Origin: Cytospora piceicola
Taxonomy: Eukaryota; Ascomycota; Sordariomycetes; Diaporthales; Cytosporaceae
Direction of reading: 5' to 3'
Assembly: GCA_023375675.1 (NCBI GenBank)
Contig: JALQBC010000003.1
Location: 1,178,001-1,242,000, forward strand
Length of the DNA stretch: 64,000 nucleotides
Shown here: one piece after another, positions 10,994-22,634 of the stretch
Layout of the letters: every line of letters begins with the position of its first letter
How positions within the stretch are numbered: position 1 is the first letter of the stretch
Made by a program: the position numbers and the translations under genes
The notes under the pieces: model-generated
Seen by the model: the letters and a program-made list of their open reading frames with translations, nothing else
The model's database searches: none
What the model was told of the DNA's origin: nothing

Positions 10994-12727
10994 ATGGCGG
11001 CTGCTGCTGGCTCCAACTCGGCCATCGACCCCAAGGTGGAAAATGTGCTTCTTTCCAACTACCTTTACTATGTTCTCGCTGTGCTGGGCGCTGTCGTCAT
11101 CATATATGAAGTTTACATCTTGCTGGTCAGGTATATGAGGACAGTAGGAGCCCTGAATAACCCCACCCAGCACTACTTCGCCCGGGAATCATGGAGGGAC
11201 GCCTTCTTCAAGAGGAGCATTCAGTATGCTCCAATCTGGAACAAGCGACACAACCGTGAGTTCGCTCTTAGCTCTGCCATCAACATGGGCACACTGCCCA
11301 CGAGGCTCCAGCTCATCGTTCTCGCTGGCTATTTCGCAACAAACGTCGCTTTCTGTGTCGTGGATATTTCCTTCCACGGCAACTTTGACACCTGGATTGA
11401 CCAGCTCCGAAACCGAACCGGTGTCCTTGCCGTCGTCAACATGGTCCCTCTTTGGCTTATGGCTGGACGCAACAACCCCCTCATCAAGTGGCTCGGCATG
11501 TCCTTCGATACTTTCAACCTGCTGCACCGATGGCTTGGGCGGATTGTCGTCATTGAGTCTTTGGTCCACACCTTCGCTTACTGGATTGGAAGCGCTAGCC
11601 AGAAGTCTTGGTCCGAAGTAATCGCCGGCACAGTCCAGAGCCCCTTCTTGCTGTACGGTTTCATCGGCACCATTGCTCTCGTCTTCGTCTCCTTGCAGGC
11701 TGCCAGTGTCCCAAGGCATGCTTTCTACGAAACCTTCAAGATTCTCCACATTATTGGTGCCGCTGTAGCCTTGGCCGGTATCTGGTACCATCTTCAGAGC
11801 AGCAGCTTGCCTCAGCTCAACTATCTCTACGCTGTCGTTGCTCTCTGGTGCTTCGACCGCGCCGCTCGTGCGATCCGCCTTGCCTACGCAAACGTCGGTT
11901 CCGGCGGCACGAAGACTCTCGTTGAGGCTCTGCCCGGCAACGCCGTCCGCGTTACTGTCAACATGGCACGTCCCTGGGCTTTCGGGCCTGGTCAGCATGC
12001 GTACCTCTACTTCCCCAGCATCAGCTGGTGGCAATCACACCCTTTCTCGGTGGCTTGGAGCGAGGAGACGGACTCTTTCGACGGCGAGAAGCTTCCCATG
12101 GACCGTAACGAGGTCCTCTCTATGCGCAAGACCAGCATGTGTTTCGTAATTCGTGCCCGAACCGGCGCAACCGGCGCGCTGTACAAGAAAGCCTCCGCAT
12201 GCCCCGATGGGAGGTTGTTGACATCGTGCTACGTCGAGGGTCCCTACGGCGGGACACACAACCTGCAGTCCTACGGCACAGTTATGCTCTTTGCGGGAGG
12301 CGTCGGTGTGGCGCAGGCCGTACCCCATGTCCGCGACCTGGTCATTGGATACAACAACGGCACTGTTGCGGCGCGGAAGATAGTCCTCGTCTGGATCATC
12401 CAAAGCCCCGAGCACCTGGAGTGGATCCGGCCGTGGATGACCGAGATCCTCGCCCTGGAGCGGCGCCGCGAGTGCCTGCGCATCATGCTGTTCGTCTCGC
12501 GGCCCCGCTCGACCAAGGAGATCCACTCCCCCTCCTCGACCGTGCAGATGTTCCCCGGGCGCCCCAACATCGAGCACCTCATCGGCGCCGAGATGGACAA
12601 CCAGGTGGGCGCGATGGGCGTCACGGTGTGTGGCCCCGGTGCGCTGAGTGACGAGGTGCGGCTGGCGGTGCGGAACCGCCAGTACAATGGCACGATTGAG
12701 TTCTGCGAGGAGGCTTTCTCGTGGTAG
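10994..12727 (+). CDS. Ferric/cupric reductase transmembrane component (FRE family), 577 aa
   Basis: Membrane flavocytochrome b that reduces extracellular or vacuolar ferric (or cupric) ions with electrons from NADPH, allowing metal uptake. One exon, starting MAAAAGSNSAIDPKVENVLL. An N-terminal membrane segment (about residues 22-45) precedes the ferric-reductase core. The four expected haem histidines are visible as two spaced pairs, in LLHRWLGRIVVIESLVHTF and in the segment from HAFYETFKILH to WYH. The FAD-binding motif appears as HPFSVAW, the NAD(P)H domain as LFAGGVGVAQAVPHV and VCGPGALSDEV, and the C-terminus IEFCEEAFSW is typical. It is somewhat short compared with secreted-type yeast Fre proteins and shows no obvious signal peptide. 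The substrate metal cannot be told from sequence. A long 5' region precedes it. Confidence 0.92.
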   Translation: MAAAAGSNSAIDPKVENVLLSNYLYYVLAVLGAVVIIYEVYILLVRYMRTVGALNNPTQHYFARESWRDAFFKRSIQYAPIWNKRHNREFALSSAINMGTLPTRLQLIVLAGYFATNVAFCVVDISFHGNFDTWIDQLRNRTGVLAVVNMVPLWLMAGRNNPLIKWLGMSFDTFNLLHRWLGRIVVIESLVHTFAYWIGSASQKSWSEVIAGTVQSPFLLYGFIGTIALVFVSLQAASVPRHAFYETFKILHIIGAAVALAGIWYHLQSSSLPQLNYLYAVVALWCFDRAARAIRLAYANVGSGGTKTLVEALPGNAVRVTVNMARPWAFGPGQHAYLYFPSISWWQSHPFSVAWSEETDSFDGEKLPMDRNEVLSMRKTSMCFVIRARTGATGALYKKASACPDGRLLTSCYVEGPYGGTHNLQSYGTVMLFAGGVGVAQAVPHVRDLVIGYNNGTVAARKIVLVWIIQSPEHLEWIRPWMTEILALERRRECLRIMLFVSRPRSTKEIHSPSSTVQMFPGRPNIEHLIGAEMDNQVGAMGVTVCGPGALSDEVRLAVRNRQYNGTIEFCEEAFSW

Positions 12728-14971
12728 ACCCTGATGAGCGCTCTGTTGAATCGTCACCCACCTTCTTTAGGCCACCATGTTGCGGATACCCGGCGTGTTG
12801 TTTTTATGAGTGTGTACATATTTGATTTTCAGGAATCTTCATCTATTCCCTCCCTCGTGTCTCGTGGGTTGCACAGCGTGATGCATGTGTATGTTAGACA
12901 GTCCTTACTACTTGTACATGATTTCTGAGGATTATGAGAGCAGCTTGCGCTGATGAAGCAATGGGGACCACGGTCTGGGTCGCCACTTGATAAGGCACCC
13001 ATCCCAGTCGAGCGGAACAATAGCGATCCGTTCTTCCAATCTGTCGGTGTGCCTATATCTACAAGAAACAAGAGATGTGCTATGTCTCTGAATGGGTGTG
13101 GTGTTGCGAACAAGCCACCAACCTGGTTGGTGTGTATATACCTAGGTAGTCTCGTACTTATTATACTCCGGGGCCAACAGACCTACTTACCGAAGTACCT
13201 TCCCAATTTGCCATGTTTGTTGTTTATTTCTTGGGCCTCTCACGTCTCGAGAACTACAGTGCATGGGCCAAACCACTCAGCTGATCCCTCACAGCTGCGC
13301 CATCTTCCAAGGATCTTGTGGCGTAGTATCTACATCTTACCGGTTTGTTTACGAGGCGGCGTTTCCTGCAGAAGAAACGCCGAGAATTGTCAATTCGCAA
13401 CTCGATTGGATGCTCAGACATCGCGAGCGGGGGGTTTCTCTGCAGGTTGGCTACCAATTGACTGACTGACTGACTGGCTGCATGATGACCGCGGACGATT
13501 GCTTGCTGTTGTCGGGTTCGGCAGCAATAAGCAAATCGGGTTTATGGTCTGACAAGGCATGACGGAACCGGGAATGTGGTGGGCATGGCAAGACATGAGA
13601 AAAATGAGGAGGTTGGATAAAAATATGAAACGAGGGGAAAAGGGGGGGAGGGCGCGCTTCGTTCTCGGCAAACCCAATACTGGGCTGGGCATATTGATTG
13701 ATGGGATCATATACCTGCCTAGGTACCTAGGCTGCTAGGCAGGGAATATTATATTGCTTCTTGGAAAACTGAGACTTTTTGGCTAAATGGTCCCTTTTTG
13801 GCCCTCGGACCTGATACTCGGTACTGTGATGTGATTCACATTCTGGTTGCACTTGAGCTTTCACGGATACGCACACAACAGTAGCACGTGCATAGTCGTA
13901 AAAATGATTTGCTCGTGCGGTAGCGAGTTTGTGACTCTGCCAGTACGCAGTATGGAATACTTGCAGATGTGCAGGCGTGCCGACGTGCAGGACATCAGAC
14001 CCCATTCCCAATATGCACGTCAGAACTTGGAACATCCGTGGGTATCAAAGCGGAGTGATCTTTGTAGTGTAGAATCTTGGAGCCCAGCCTTCGCGATCAT
14101 GTATGTACCAGATCCTCCTGGAGGCCGGGGAGGCTCGATCAGATATGTTGATTGGAGCAAACAGGCCGAGTGGGGTGCGGAGGAGTGTCGGGGCGTCCAG
14201 GGCGTCATACGCAGTACGCAGTAGCGTTGCAGGTGTCTACCTGGGTACTTAAGTAGTGCGTGCTAAATTTGGAGTAACATCCCGTCCACTGAATTTGATT
14301 GGCTGCCGCTGGCGTTGTCGTGGAAACCTGGTAACAAATCGCGGAACCAAACCACCTGCGCAATCGAGAACAATCGCATTCAGCTGCAAGACACACGCAC
14401 TGCACGCACTGCACCTACTGCACTGCAACACACCCACGGGCAACCAACCTTGCAACGCCTCCAAACTGCCCTTCCTCCGGGAGAAAAAACCCCCCCGCTG
14501 TCCCATTTCCCAACCTAGTACCAACCCGTACCCATTCCTTCCTGTACCGTACATCGCACGCGCGGCTTTCCATCTCGTTCATTCTTCTCAATTTCATGAA
14601 CATCTTCATGAGATGCATTGTTGCTGCTGCTGTTGCTACTCGAGCCGTCGCAACCCCAGCCGAGCTGTGTGAAGAAAAGGGTTCTCTTTTGTATCTGTCG
14701 TGATACGCAACACACGGCCGATTCGCCCTTCCAACCAAAGCGGCGCAATCGCATAACACTGCGTCCCAACACCACGCTGTTGTCAACCATCCACTTCCTC
14801 CAACCTTGTCTGTTGTAGAACTGAGGTCGCAGCGAAGGGCGCCAGCCAACCCAAGTGATCCAATTCCAACCTTAATAGCAACATAGCAACGACGTTGCTT
14901 CCTACAGGCCCACAACATCCACTCACTCGTTTATCTATTTCATACTACATCACCCAATTGTCGCCACCGCA
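12728..14971. other. 2.2 kb intergenic region, FRE 3' end and ASE1 promoter
   Basis: No supported gene. Contains TACCTAGGTA at 13139-13148, a GACT tetranucleotide run at about 13459-13480, a 16-base perfect palindrome at 13717-13732, and CACTGC-rich repeats near 14396-14430. The last 700 bases are C/CA-rich, as is common upstream of fungal genes. Confidence 0.5.
13717..13732. repeat. 16-base perfect palindrome GCCTAGGTACCTAGGC
   Basis: Two CCTAGG cores back to back with GTAC in the centre, in the FRE-ASE1 spacer. Perfectly self-complementary over 16 bases. Confidence 0.9.
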
Positions 14972-17482
14972 ATGGACGCAGGATACTTATCACAGCAGGT
15001 CAACACCATCATCGGTCAGCTGCACGGCCTGTTTGACGACATCGGGGTACCCGACCATGACAGGGAATCCAGAGAGGCAGAGGTATGTCAAGAGATCGAC
15101 CTCAACGTCGCTGCATCGTGACGTGGTTTGACTAACCAGAGTATCCACACGCTTGCAGCTCTTCGCGGCTCTGTCCGAGGCATTGAACAATCAAGTGCGA
15201 AGCGTGACCGCCGAGAAGAAGCAGATGATCCAGGAGGCCCAGAACATGGTCACAACCATCCGCCAGATGGAAGCCTCCCTCGAGGACCCCAAGCCAAGGC
15301 GTAGTCCCCGGACAAGTCACAACGATGATGGTTTGGAGATATCTTATCCACTCACAAACTGTCTCCAGGCCTTGAAAGAGAAGCATGCCCAGGTCAGCAA
15401 GGCCCATAGGGAGCGTTTTGAGCAAGTCAGAAGTACGTTCATTCCACCACTCCGCCTTCCACTTGAAAGAACGCGAGTAAAGCTGACACACCCACAGAGC
15501 TCGTCCAGGCCCTTGAGTCCTATTCGTCCCATCTCGAATCCAACTTCGTCAAGATCACCCTCCCACCTGCTGGGCCAAACCAGTCGATCCCGCCCAACTT
15601 CGATCTATCCCCATCCTATGTCGACAGGCTCGACAACGAGTTCACCCGCGTCTACGAAGAATACACCAAGAGGCTATCGACGGTCGAGGCACTCGCCGAG
15701 AATATGATCCAGCTTTGGGCAGAGCTCGGCACCCCACAGGCCCAGACGGACGGCGCAATCGTCAAGTACCACCGAGACGCTCCGGAGCAGCTTGGCCTAC
15801 ACGAGGAGGATATTGCACGGCTGCGCGCCAGGCGAGACAAGCTCGAGAGCGAGAAGAAGAACAGGGAGAAGCGCCTGCGTGATCTGAAGGATGCCGTCGA
15901 GTCGCTTTGGGAGAAACTCGGTGTCGACGAAAGGGAGCGTAAGGCGTTCCTGAACGCCAACCGCGGCTGCGGCGTCCGACAGATCAACGAATTCGACGAT
16001 GAGCTTGCTCGGCTGAACGAGCTCAAGCGGCAGAACCTCCACCTGTTCGTGGAAGATGCCCGTTGCAAGATCCAGGAGCTCTGGGATGCCCTGTACTTTT
16101 CCGAGGATGAGATGCTCGACTTTACGCCCGCCTTCTCCGATGTGTACAGCGATGCGCTCCTCGAGGCCCATGAACACGAAATTACCAGGCTTGAGACGCT
16201 GAAGGAACAACGTGCCCCTACGTTGTCACTTGTGGACAGGCACCGTGCCCTAGTCGCAGAGCGCGACGAGCTAGCTGCCGCGAGCCAGGATGCCTCGCGG
16301 CTGATGATGAAGGGCCAAAAAGGTGAGAAGCGAGATCCTGGAAAGCTTCTGAGAGAAGAGAAGATGAGAAAGAGGATTGCAAAGGAGTTGCCCAAGGTGA
16401 CGACAGAGCTGCGGAAGACCCTGGAGCAATTTGAAGACGAGTGGGGTCGACCATTTTTGGTCCACGGCGAAAGGTACCTGGACATGATCGAGAGTGAGGA
16501 CAATGGCAGGTCAGCGCCCGGGCCCCGATCTAGAACTCCAGCGAACAGTTCCATGCCCTCGAGGTATGCTACAAGTGCAACCAAGTCCGCGCCATCCCTC
16601 AGCAGGTCAAACAGTGTTATCAGCAACCGGTCACAGGCGCCTAGTAGAGTCGGAGCAAAGACGCCCACAGAGAAATTCAACTCTCTTCCGACTAGGTGGA
16701 GCAAGCCACTCGGCGGCCAGACAAGTATCAACATGAAGGGAAGCCCTACTAAGGTCCCAACTCGTTCTCCACTGTCCAACCTGAATCATGTCAACAACTC
16801 CCTTGAGAAGATAGGGCAAGACTCAGAAAAGCCCGGTATTGTCCGCCGTGGCACTGTCCCCGTAATGCGCGCTCCACCGCCGAGGATGAGGAATCTGGTT
16901 TCGGTACCTGAGACCGAGTCGGAGACAGCCGTCAGCTACTTCCGCCGCTCCAAGGATCTAGGATCGAGCATCGTCCGGCGTGTCGAGCCCGAGGATGTAT
17001 ATGACGACCGAGCCATGCAACCCAGCAGCGAGTACGAGCGTCCCGTCTCCCACCACGACTTCCGCGATTACCCTGGCAAGGCTTCCCTGCGGCACCATGA
17101 CAACAGTGCACGTCACGAGCGCTTTGCGCAGTCGTACACGCATGCACTGGCCCCCTCACCTGCGATCCGCCAGATCTCAAACCAATCTAGTAACTCGAAC
17201 GGGACGGTGGTGACAGGCTCGGAGAACTGGGAGACATATGACGACATTTCAGAGCCAGAGGAGGAGGAGGATGACATGCCCAACACGTACTATCCCAAGA
17301 TCCGTCAATCGAGGGACAACTTTGTCACGGAGCCGTCCAGTAGGTTTACCACCAGCCAGCAGGGCAAGCGACCACGGGGCCTCCGTCCTGCACAACAGCC
17401 ACAACAGAAGATGATGGTGGGCTCTGGTGGGAGCCGCGTATTTTCAGGCAGCTCGGGATGGACGGACGAGGATGCTTTCTGA
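14972..17482 (+). CDS. ASE1: Microtubule-bundling protein Ase1/PRC1/MAP65, 789 aa
   Basis: Cross-links antiparallel microtubules at the spindle midzone and helps anaphase spindle elongation and cytokinesis. Exons 14972-15082, 15159-15432, 15498-17482. The N-terminus (MDAGYLSQQVNTIIGQL, then LFDDIGVPDHDRE) is characteristic of the family. Long coiled coils fill residues about 40-320. The conserved microtubule-binding core is visible from KAFLNANRGCGVRQINEF through DLWDALYFSEDEM-like helices (about residues 290-360). The C-terminal 300 residues are disordered, rich in Ser/Pro/Arg, with SP/TP sites of the kind Cdk1 phosphorylates in Ase1 and an acidic EPEEEEDD patch. Introns are 76 and 65 bases; joining them gives HRERFEQVRKLVQALESY, matching family expectation. 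Confidence 0.93.
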
Positions 17483-18818
17483 GGAGTGAAGCGTATCCGT
17501 CGTTTGTCGTGATGATGATGATTATGATGATGTTACGACCACTGTGTCGGTTTTCGATTCTTGCATCTGGCTGGTGCTCTTTCCTACTAACAAGAGTTTT
17601 GTGGGAGCGTTGCCGCGAGGTTGTTTGTATAATTTGGGAGGTTCGGCCGGCCGCGCCGTCCACACTTGTTTATGTCCCTTGATCCAAGAAGGGCCCGGGA
17701 GCTTTTGGCTCCTAGTTTCGGGAAAGGGGAGGTAAGGGATATCAGATACCCACCATGGACGGATGGATGGGTCATTGTCAGGAGAAAAGGCAGGACGGTG
17801 GGATCTTGAAACTGCGCATTTTGGAGCCGGGGGTGGTATCAGTGGCGTTAAAGGTTGACCTTGTTGTTCTTCTTTCTTTCTGCCCGTTCTTCTCCTTTCT
17901 CTGCATTATCCTGCTGGGGACGTTGATGAGGACGATACAAAAAGTCTCACGAACTGATCGCTACAAAAGCCATGATCAATGACGATGACTCTGACGGACC
18001 GACTGACTGACTGACTGTATGTTTAATGTCTGGCTGTATTGAAAACAAAATGAACAAAATCAGTATGGAATATTCTACCTTTCCGACTCTCTTCTATTTG
18101 ATATACAGCGGTAGTCCGCAATCAACGTAGTAAAAATGTGTTGATGCATGTTTAACATCAAATATTCTAAGACAGAGGTTTTGAGTCTTGAGGCTCTGCA
18201 GTGCAACACAAGATGCGGAACATTGGAAAGTTGGGGACGCATCGATCGACAGGGTTGCAGCGGCCCACTGGGACACACAGTATGTACATCAGACCCCTAT
18301 TTTCGTCATACGTCTTCGATTGTTCCAATGTTCCAAGGTCGCTTGTCTCAAAACCTGTCCGCTGGTTCCGTCCGCCCTACCATCAATGAACAATTAAACC
18401 ACGCGAACGGCACTTCGTACCCCTTTTTTTTTTTTTTTTGATTTTTTTTAATACTGACTCGGGAGCTGCATATAGTGTAATAATACATACTACAGTTGAA
18501 ATCGAATCCATTCTTGAACGACCACGACTAGAACTTCCACAGCCTTACCGTGCAGCCGTGGTAGTCAATCTCGTCCAACAACAACACCCACTCACACACC
18601 CACCTAATTTAGTCCACACCTCGAGATGCGACCTGTACATCATCAGGAGTAATCGATCCATCGTCCATCATCCATCGTCTATCGTCTGTCTAGTATACAT
18701 AGACTATCACTTTTCCCTCTCCACTGCTTTGGGATCAACGCTGCATCAAGAAGCTTTCGAAGTCAGCCACTTTAATGTCGACACCCGTTCCTGACCTCCC
18801 GCGTTGTCGTCCACGGCC
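17483..18818. other. 1.3 kb intergenic region with simple repeats
   Basis: No gene. GAT/ATG triplet run near 17508-17532, a GACT tetranucleotide run at about 17999-18016, a run of about 18 T residues from 18423, and short ATCGTC/CATC repeats near 18655-18690 in the probable leader of the next gene. Confidence 0.5.
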
Positions 18819-21104
18819 ATGAACGCCGCCGGCGCTCCCCAAGGCAACAACCGCTCGCAACCCCAGCATCCACAACAACAACAACAACAACCACCCAATA
18901 GCTCGAACGAGCATAATAACAACCCACATGTCCTCTCGCCGAAGGAGGCCGCGCTGAGGGGCGCGTCGATGGCCTTCTCGAAGCAGAAGCCGCCGCCCCC
19001 GCCGCAGCAACAGCAACATCAACATCAACAGCAACAGTCGCAACAACAAACGAGACACACACAGGGGCAGAGCTTAGCATACAGCTCGAACCACCCGCCG
19101 CCCGCACCGCCGAGGGACAGCGACGCGCTCTCGGCGGCCACGTCGGCGGCCACGTCGGCGGCGAAGACGAGGTCACCCGCGGGCAGCGTGAGCGGCCGGT
19201 CGGCGAACACGGTGACGAGGCAGAGCACCGGGAACTACAACAGCAGCAGCAGCAACGGCAACGGGCGGCTCAGCAGGCAGACCACGGGGTCCAGCACGAC
19301 GCAGGAGCGCGGCTGGGGCGGCGAGGAGCTCGAGAGGGAGAGGGAGCGCCTGGCGCTCTTCCTCAGCTCCCCGGTCTCCGAGCAGCAGCCGCGGAGCCCG
19401 TTCCGTGCGTCTCTTGCCGGTGCCGGCGCGAACAGCAACAGGGCGGCGGCCCCGGCGACGGGTCCCAGGAGCGCGAGCTTTATTGCTGCTACCCTTGCGG
19501 CGAGCCGGAGTGTTAGTCCCAGCCCGACGGCACAGGCTGGTGGTGGTGCTAGCGGTGGTGAGAAAGCGAGTGCTGCCGCGAGGAGGTCATATCTTGGGGA
19601 GCCGGCGAGTATACGGCGCGTCGGGTCTGTGGGGACTAGCAGCTCAGAGGCCGACTTGTCGACTACGAGCTCGGATGACCATCCGGATATCTCGTCACTG
19701 GCGCCTACGACATCCCTGATTTCTATGTTCGAGGATAACAGGAGAGACGTTGATGCGGACTCTGTCAAGACTAGTCCGGGTCAACATAATGAGAGGAAGA
19801 TGAAGCCTCCCACACTGAAGGCCTCCACGGCCGTTGCGGACAAAGACCATATAGCTATGAGTCGTTCGGATAACGAAGACAGGAAGTCAACCGACCAGGA
19901 GCCACCAGCGCCGCCGGCAAGGAACCCATCTGCCGCGGCGAAACCTCGCCCTGAAGTACCAAGGAAAAGCAGCGAGCTCCCGGGGAAGTCGCCGCTCGAG
20001 CTGAAGCGGCTAGGGTCTCGGAAGCTTACCCGGAGGCCTTCTCCTCCCATTGCCAGGACCGGTACCGATGGACAAAGTTCGTCGAAACCGACTTCCCCAG
20101 AAGATACGGCGGATGCTAGGCCCTCAAGCGCTGGGTCCGTGTCTTCCGACGACAGCTTCGTCTCGGCGTCCTCGACACCCACCTGTGCCGAATCACCGCC
20201 TGTTTACGATCCTGCCTCGCGCACGATGGCCTCTAGGGTAACAGCCCTTCGCCCGGCATCAACTCACCGACCCGCCCCGACCCCGCCCATCCGCCGCACG
20301 CCCACTGGCTCCTCCTCACTCACCCTGGACTCCCTGTCAGACGCCATCATGGCAGGGTCCCTCGCATCCGCCATGCACACCGCGGCACCCACCCACAGCG
20401 GCTCGCGCACGCCGCCGCCGCCGGTCCCGCCGTCCCGCGTCGCGGGCGGGGCCCGGAGGCCGCCGTCCCCGCGCCGCATGAAGCAGACGCTCCGGCAGCC
20501 GCGGTCGCTCTCGGACGACGAGGAGGAGCGGAGGCCGCACCACAAGAAGAAGCTCATCGGCAACCACAAGCACACGCACCACGAGGGCTCGCGGAACAGG
20601 TGGAGGAACGAGATCACGGAGCGGGAGAAGAAGCGCTACGAGGCCGTCTGGGCGAGCAACCGGGGCATGTTCCTCGTGCAGCAGCTACAGCAGCAGCAGC
20701 AGCACCCGTCCCGGAACCAATCCCCCGACGAGATGCAACAGCAGCAGCAGCAGCAGCAGCAGCATCAGCGGCAGCAGGTCGTGCGGACCGAGAGCTACGA
20801 GGAGCTGTCCGAGTACGTGCCCAACGTGGTGGTCCGGGACCTCTGGGGCCGGAGCCGGCTGCCGGGCGCGGAGCTGGCCGAGGTGTGGGACCTGGTGTAC
20901 GGGCGCGCGGGGCGGGTGCACGCCGCGCTGAACAAGCCCGAGTTCGTGGTGGGCATGTGGCTGGTCGACCAGCGGCTGCGGGGGAGGAAGATCCCGACGC
21001 GCGTGAGCGACAGCGTGTGGGAGAGCGCCAAGGGGCTGAGGGTGTGGAGCCCGGTGCACGGGAACGCGCATGCGAAGGGGAAGGGGAAGGGGAAGGGGAA
21101 GTGA
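18819..21104 (+). CDS. IRS4: EH-domain protein of the Irs4/Tax4 type (increased rDNA silencing), 761 aa
   Basis: In yeast Irs4 binds and activates the phosphoinositide 5-phosphatase Inp51, so it affects PI(4,5)P2 levels, cell-wall integrity and autophagy. One exon starting MNAAGAPQGNNRSQP; the first in-frame ATG is at 18819. Residues 1-600 are disordered: polyglutamine near the start and again near residue 630 (about 20730-20765), serine-rich stretches and many PPxP-type segments. The C-terminal domain runs from ITEREKKRYEAVWASNRG (about residue 600) to ESAKGLRVWSP (about 745). It contains the EH-like segment VVVRDLWGRSRLPGAELAEV followed by KPEFVVGMWLVDQRLRGRKIP. The tail is a lysine-glycine repeat. 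The EH fold is clear; Inp51 as partner is inferred from yeast. Confidence 0.88.
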   Translation: MNAAGAPQGNNRSQPQHPQQQQQQPPNSSNEHNNNPHVLSPKEAALRGASMAFSKQKPPPPPQQQQHQHQQQQSQQQTRHTQGQSLAYSSNHPPPAPPRDSDALSAATSAATSAAKTRSPAGSVSGRSANTVTRQSTGNYNSSSSNGNGRLSRQTTGSSTTQERGWGGEELERERERLALFLSSPVSEQQPRSPFRASLAGAGANSNRAAAPATGPRSASFIAATLAASRSVSPSPTAQAGGGASGGEKASAAARRSYLGEPASIRRVGSVGTSSSEADLSTTSSDDHPDISSLAPTTSLISMFEDNRRDVDADSVKTSPGQHNERKMKPPTLKASTAVADKDHIAMSRSDNEDRKSTDQEPPAPPARNPSAAAKPRPEVPRKSSELPGKSPLELKRLGSRKLTRRPSPPIARTGTDGQSSSKPTSPEDTADARPSSAGSVSSDDSFVSASSTPTCAESPPVYDPASRTMASRVTALRPASTHRPAPTPPIRRTPTGSSSLTLDSLSDAIMAGSLASAMHTAAPTHSGSRTPPPPVPPSRVAGGARRPPSPRRMKQTLRQPRSLSDDEEERRPHHKKKLIGNHKHTHHEGSRNRWRNEITEREKKRYEAVWASNRGMFLVQQLQQQQQHPSRNQSPDEMQQQQQQQQQHQRQQVVRTESYEELSEYVPNVVVRDLWGRSRLPGAELAEVWDLVYGRAGRVHAALNKPEFVVGMWLVDQRLRGRKIPTRVSDSVWESAKGLRVWSPVHGNAHAKGKGKGKGK
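20688..20770 (+). repeat. CAG repeats coding polyglutamine in IRS4
   Basis: CAGCAG tracts at about 20688-20702 and 20736-20765 code for Gln runs inside the EH-proximal linker. These are candidates for length polymorphism between isolates. Confidence 0.8.
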
Positions 21105-22302
21105 GGTGGGAGCTTAGGTAGATTGGGTGGATGGATGGGTGAGGAGTGGCAGTCAGTCAGTCAGCCGGTCGGTCGGTAGCGGCTGGCTGCATCGTCTCTT
21201 CGATGGAAGTATGAGGGGCGCAGCATTTGCATGAACTTCCGCAGCAATGATACCCACCTGAGCAGTCTTTTTTAGACAGAATGGCATTTCATCACACACA
21301 AAACCAATGTCCGCTGGAGTATCACTGAGTTGTTAGCTGGTCCCGGATACAGAGCAAGGAATGAGTAGGGTGTTTGTCATCGTGACTAAACCACCACAGC
21401 AGCCCACCCCCATTTACATGAGCCTCACTCCCAACTACTTGAAACTGCACAAGCAATTCAAGTCGAAACTAATGGTATTTACCGGTATCACCTTTGAACC
21501 CGGGCTATGCGCAAGGGGTCTCGCGGCCCAATCATCTTCGAACTGGCGACAGGCACCCAGGCCGGACCGGGCCCGACCCCCTTTGCCTCTTGCGGACCAC
21601 CATGCGGCCTTCAGCGCCAGGCCCAACACGACACCGACGGGCGAGAACACCATGGAACGAGCAATGTTTCGAAGAAGGAAGAAAGCCTCAGTCAAGATCC
21701 AAACTAGATGTCACAAAGAGTCTCCCTGCTGGACAGGGTGGGGTCGCTCTATGCAGTAAGCGGCGTTCCGATCCACGGATCCTGAAAGACATTGATTTGT
21801 GAAACAGTCTCCTTTTGGGGCACGCAGCATTTCACTGCTCAAGGGCTTCCCATTTGAAAGCCTAATAAGACGAGTAAGATGAAGAAGCAGTCGTTCAGAG
21901 ATGTTCTGTCGATTCGTCATACTGCTACGAGCCGGGGCCTGGGCCCGGACATGGGGCCACGATTCTGAGATATCATCACGAACAAATGAGCAGCGCTGCA
22001 CGGCGTTTTGCTAATAGACTTTGCTTCAATACTTCTGGTCGAAACAACGGGTTTGTTTTACTAGAGGGAATGGGCCGTTGCTCAGAGAACAGGTTCATGG
22101 TTCAATAAATATATCTAATGTTCCCGGGTGACCCTCGAGGATAGCCACGAAAGACGAGGTGCCTTCGGACCCAACCTCTTTCCTTCAACTCGGCATCCCT
22201 CTCTGTGAGAGCTTTCTTAGTATTGAAATTTAATTCATATAATTTCAGTGAAGACGCTCAGCTGGTACTGAGTGTTTATATGCCCCAACATCAAGGCGAG
22301 CC
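21105..22302. other. Intergenic region downstream of IRS4
   Basis: No supported gene. Starts with AGTC/GGTC tetranucleotide repeats (about 21151-21178) just after the IRS4 stop. A GC-rich patch near 21500-21700 is open in several frames but shows no recognisable protein. Confidence 0.45.
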
Positions 22303-22634
22303 ATGGGGAGCAGCTCTTCTCGGCTAATCAACCCGAGGAAACCACCTGAGATCTACCACGATCTGGTAAGCAATCTCCTTCTGTTCAATCCCTTGCAAGA
22401 CGGTATTTTTCCAGTCTTTCATTGTCACCGACTCTGATAGCCATATCCGAGTTAACGAAGATGACCTCCTAGGGTTTCGGCGACATCATCATGCGCCCGT
22501 TGTTATCCACCCCAGTGCAGCCGGATTTCCAACTACAGCCCGAAAAGGCCCGTTCATCAGCAGGCAGAAGACTGACAAGGTTCTCTAACGGCTGCCTGAA
22601 CAGGTACGTGATACTCTTGAGATGGTACAAGTGA
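22303..22634 (+). CDS. Possible small spliced gene, 74 aa, with N-myristoylation-like start
   Basis: Weak candidate. Exon 1 (22303-22365) codes MGSSSSRLINPRKPPEIYHD plus Leu, then a GTAAGC donor; an acceptor CCTCCTAG at 22472 leads into exon 2 (22473-22634), in frame, ending at TGA. The start MGSSSSRL fits the N-myristoylation pattern (Gly2, Ser6). Exon 2 has no recognisable domain and is basic. It lies in an otherwise gene-poor stretch with a long AT-rich part. No family is recognised, and a chance arrangement cannot be excluded. Confidence 0.3.

Noticed and set aside
11189..12034. 281-codon open frame antisense to the ferric reductase
   Set aside because: Runs exactly opposite a strongly supported coding exon, has acidic low-complexity content and no family resemblance; it is a by-product of codon bias.
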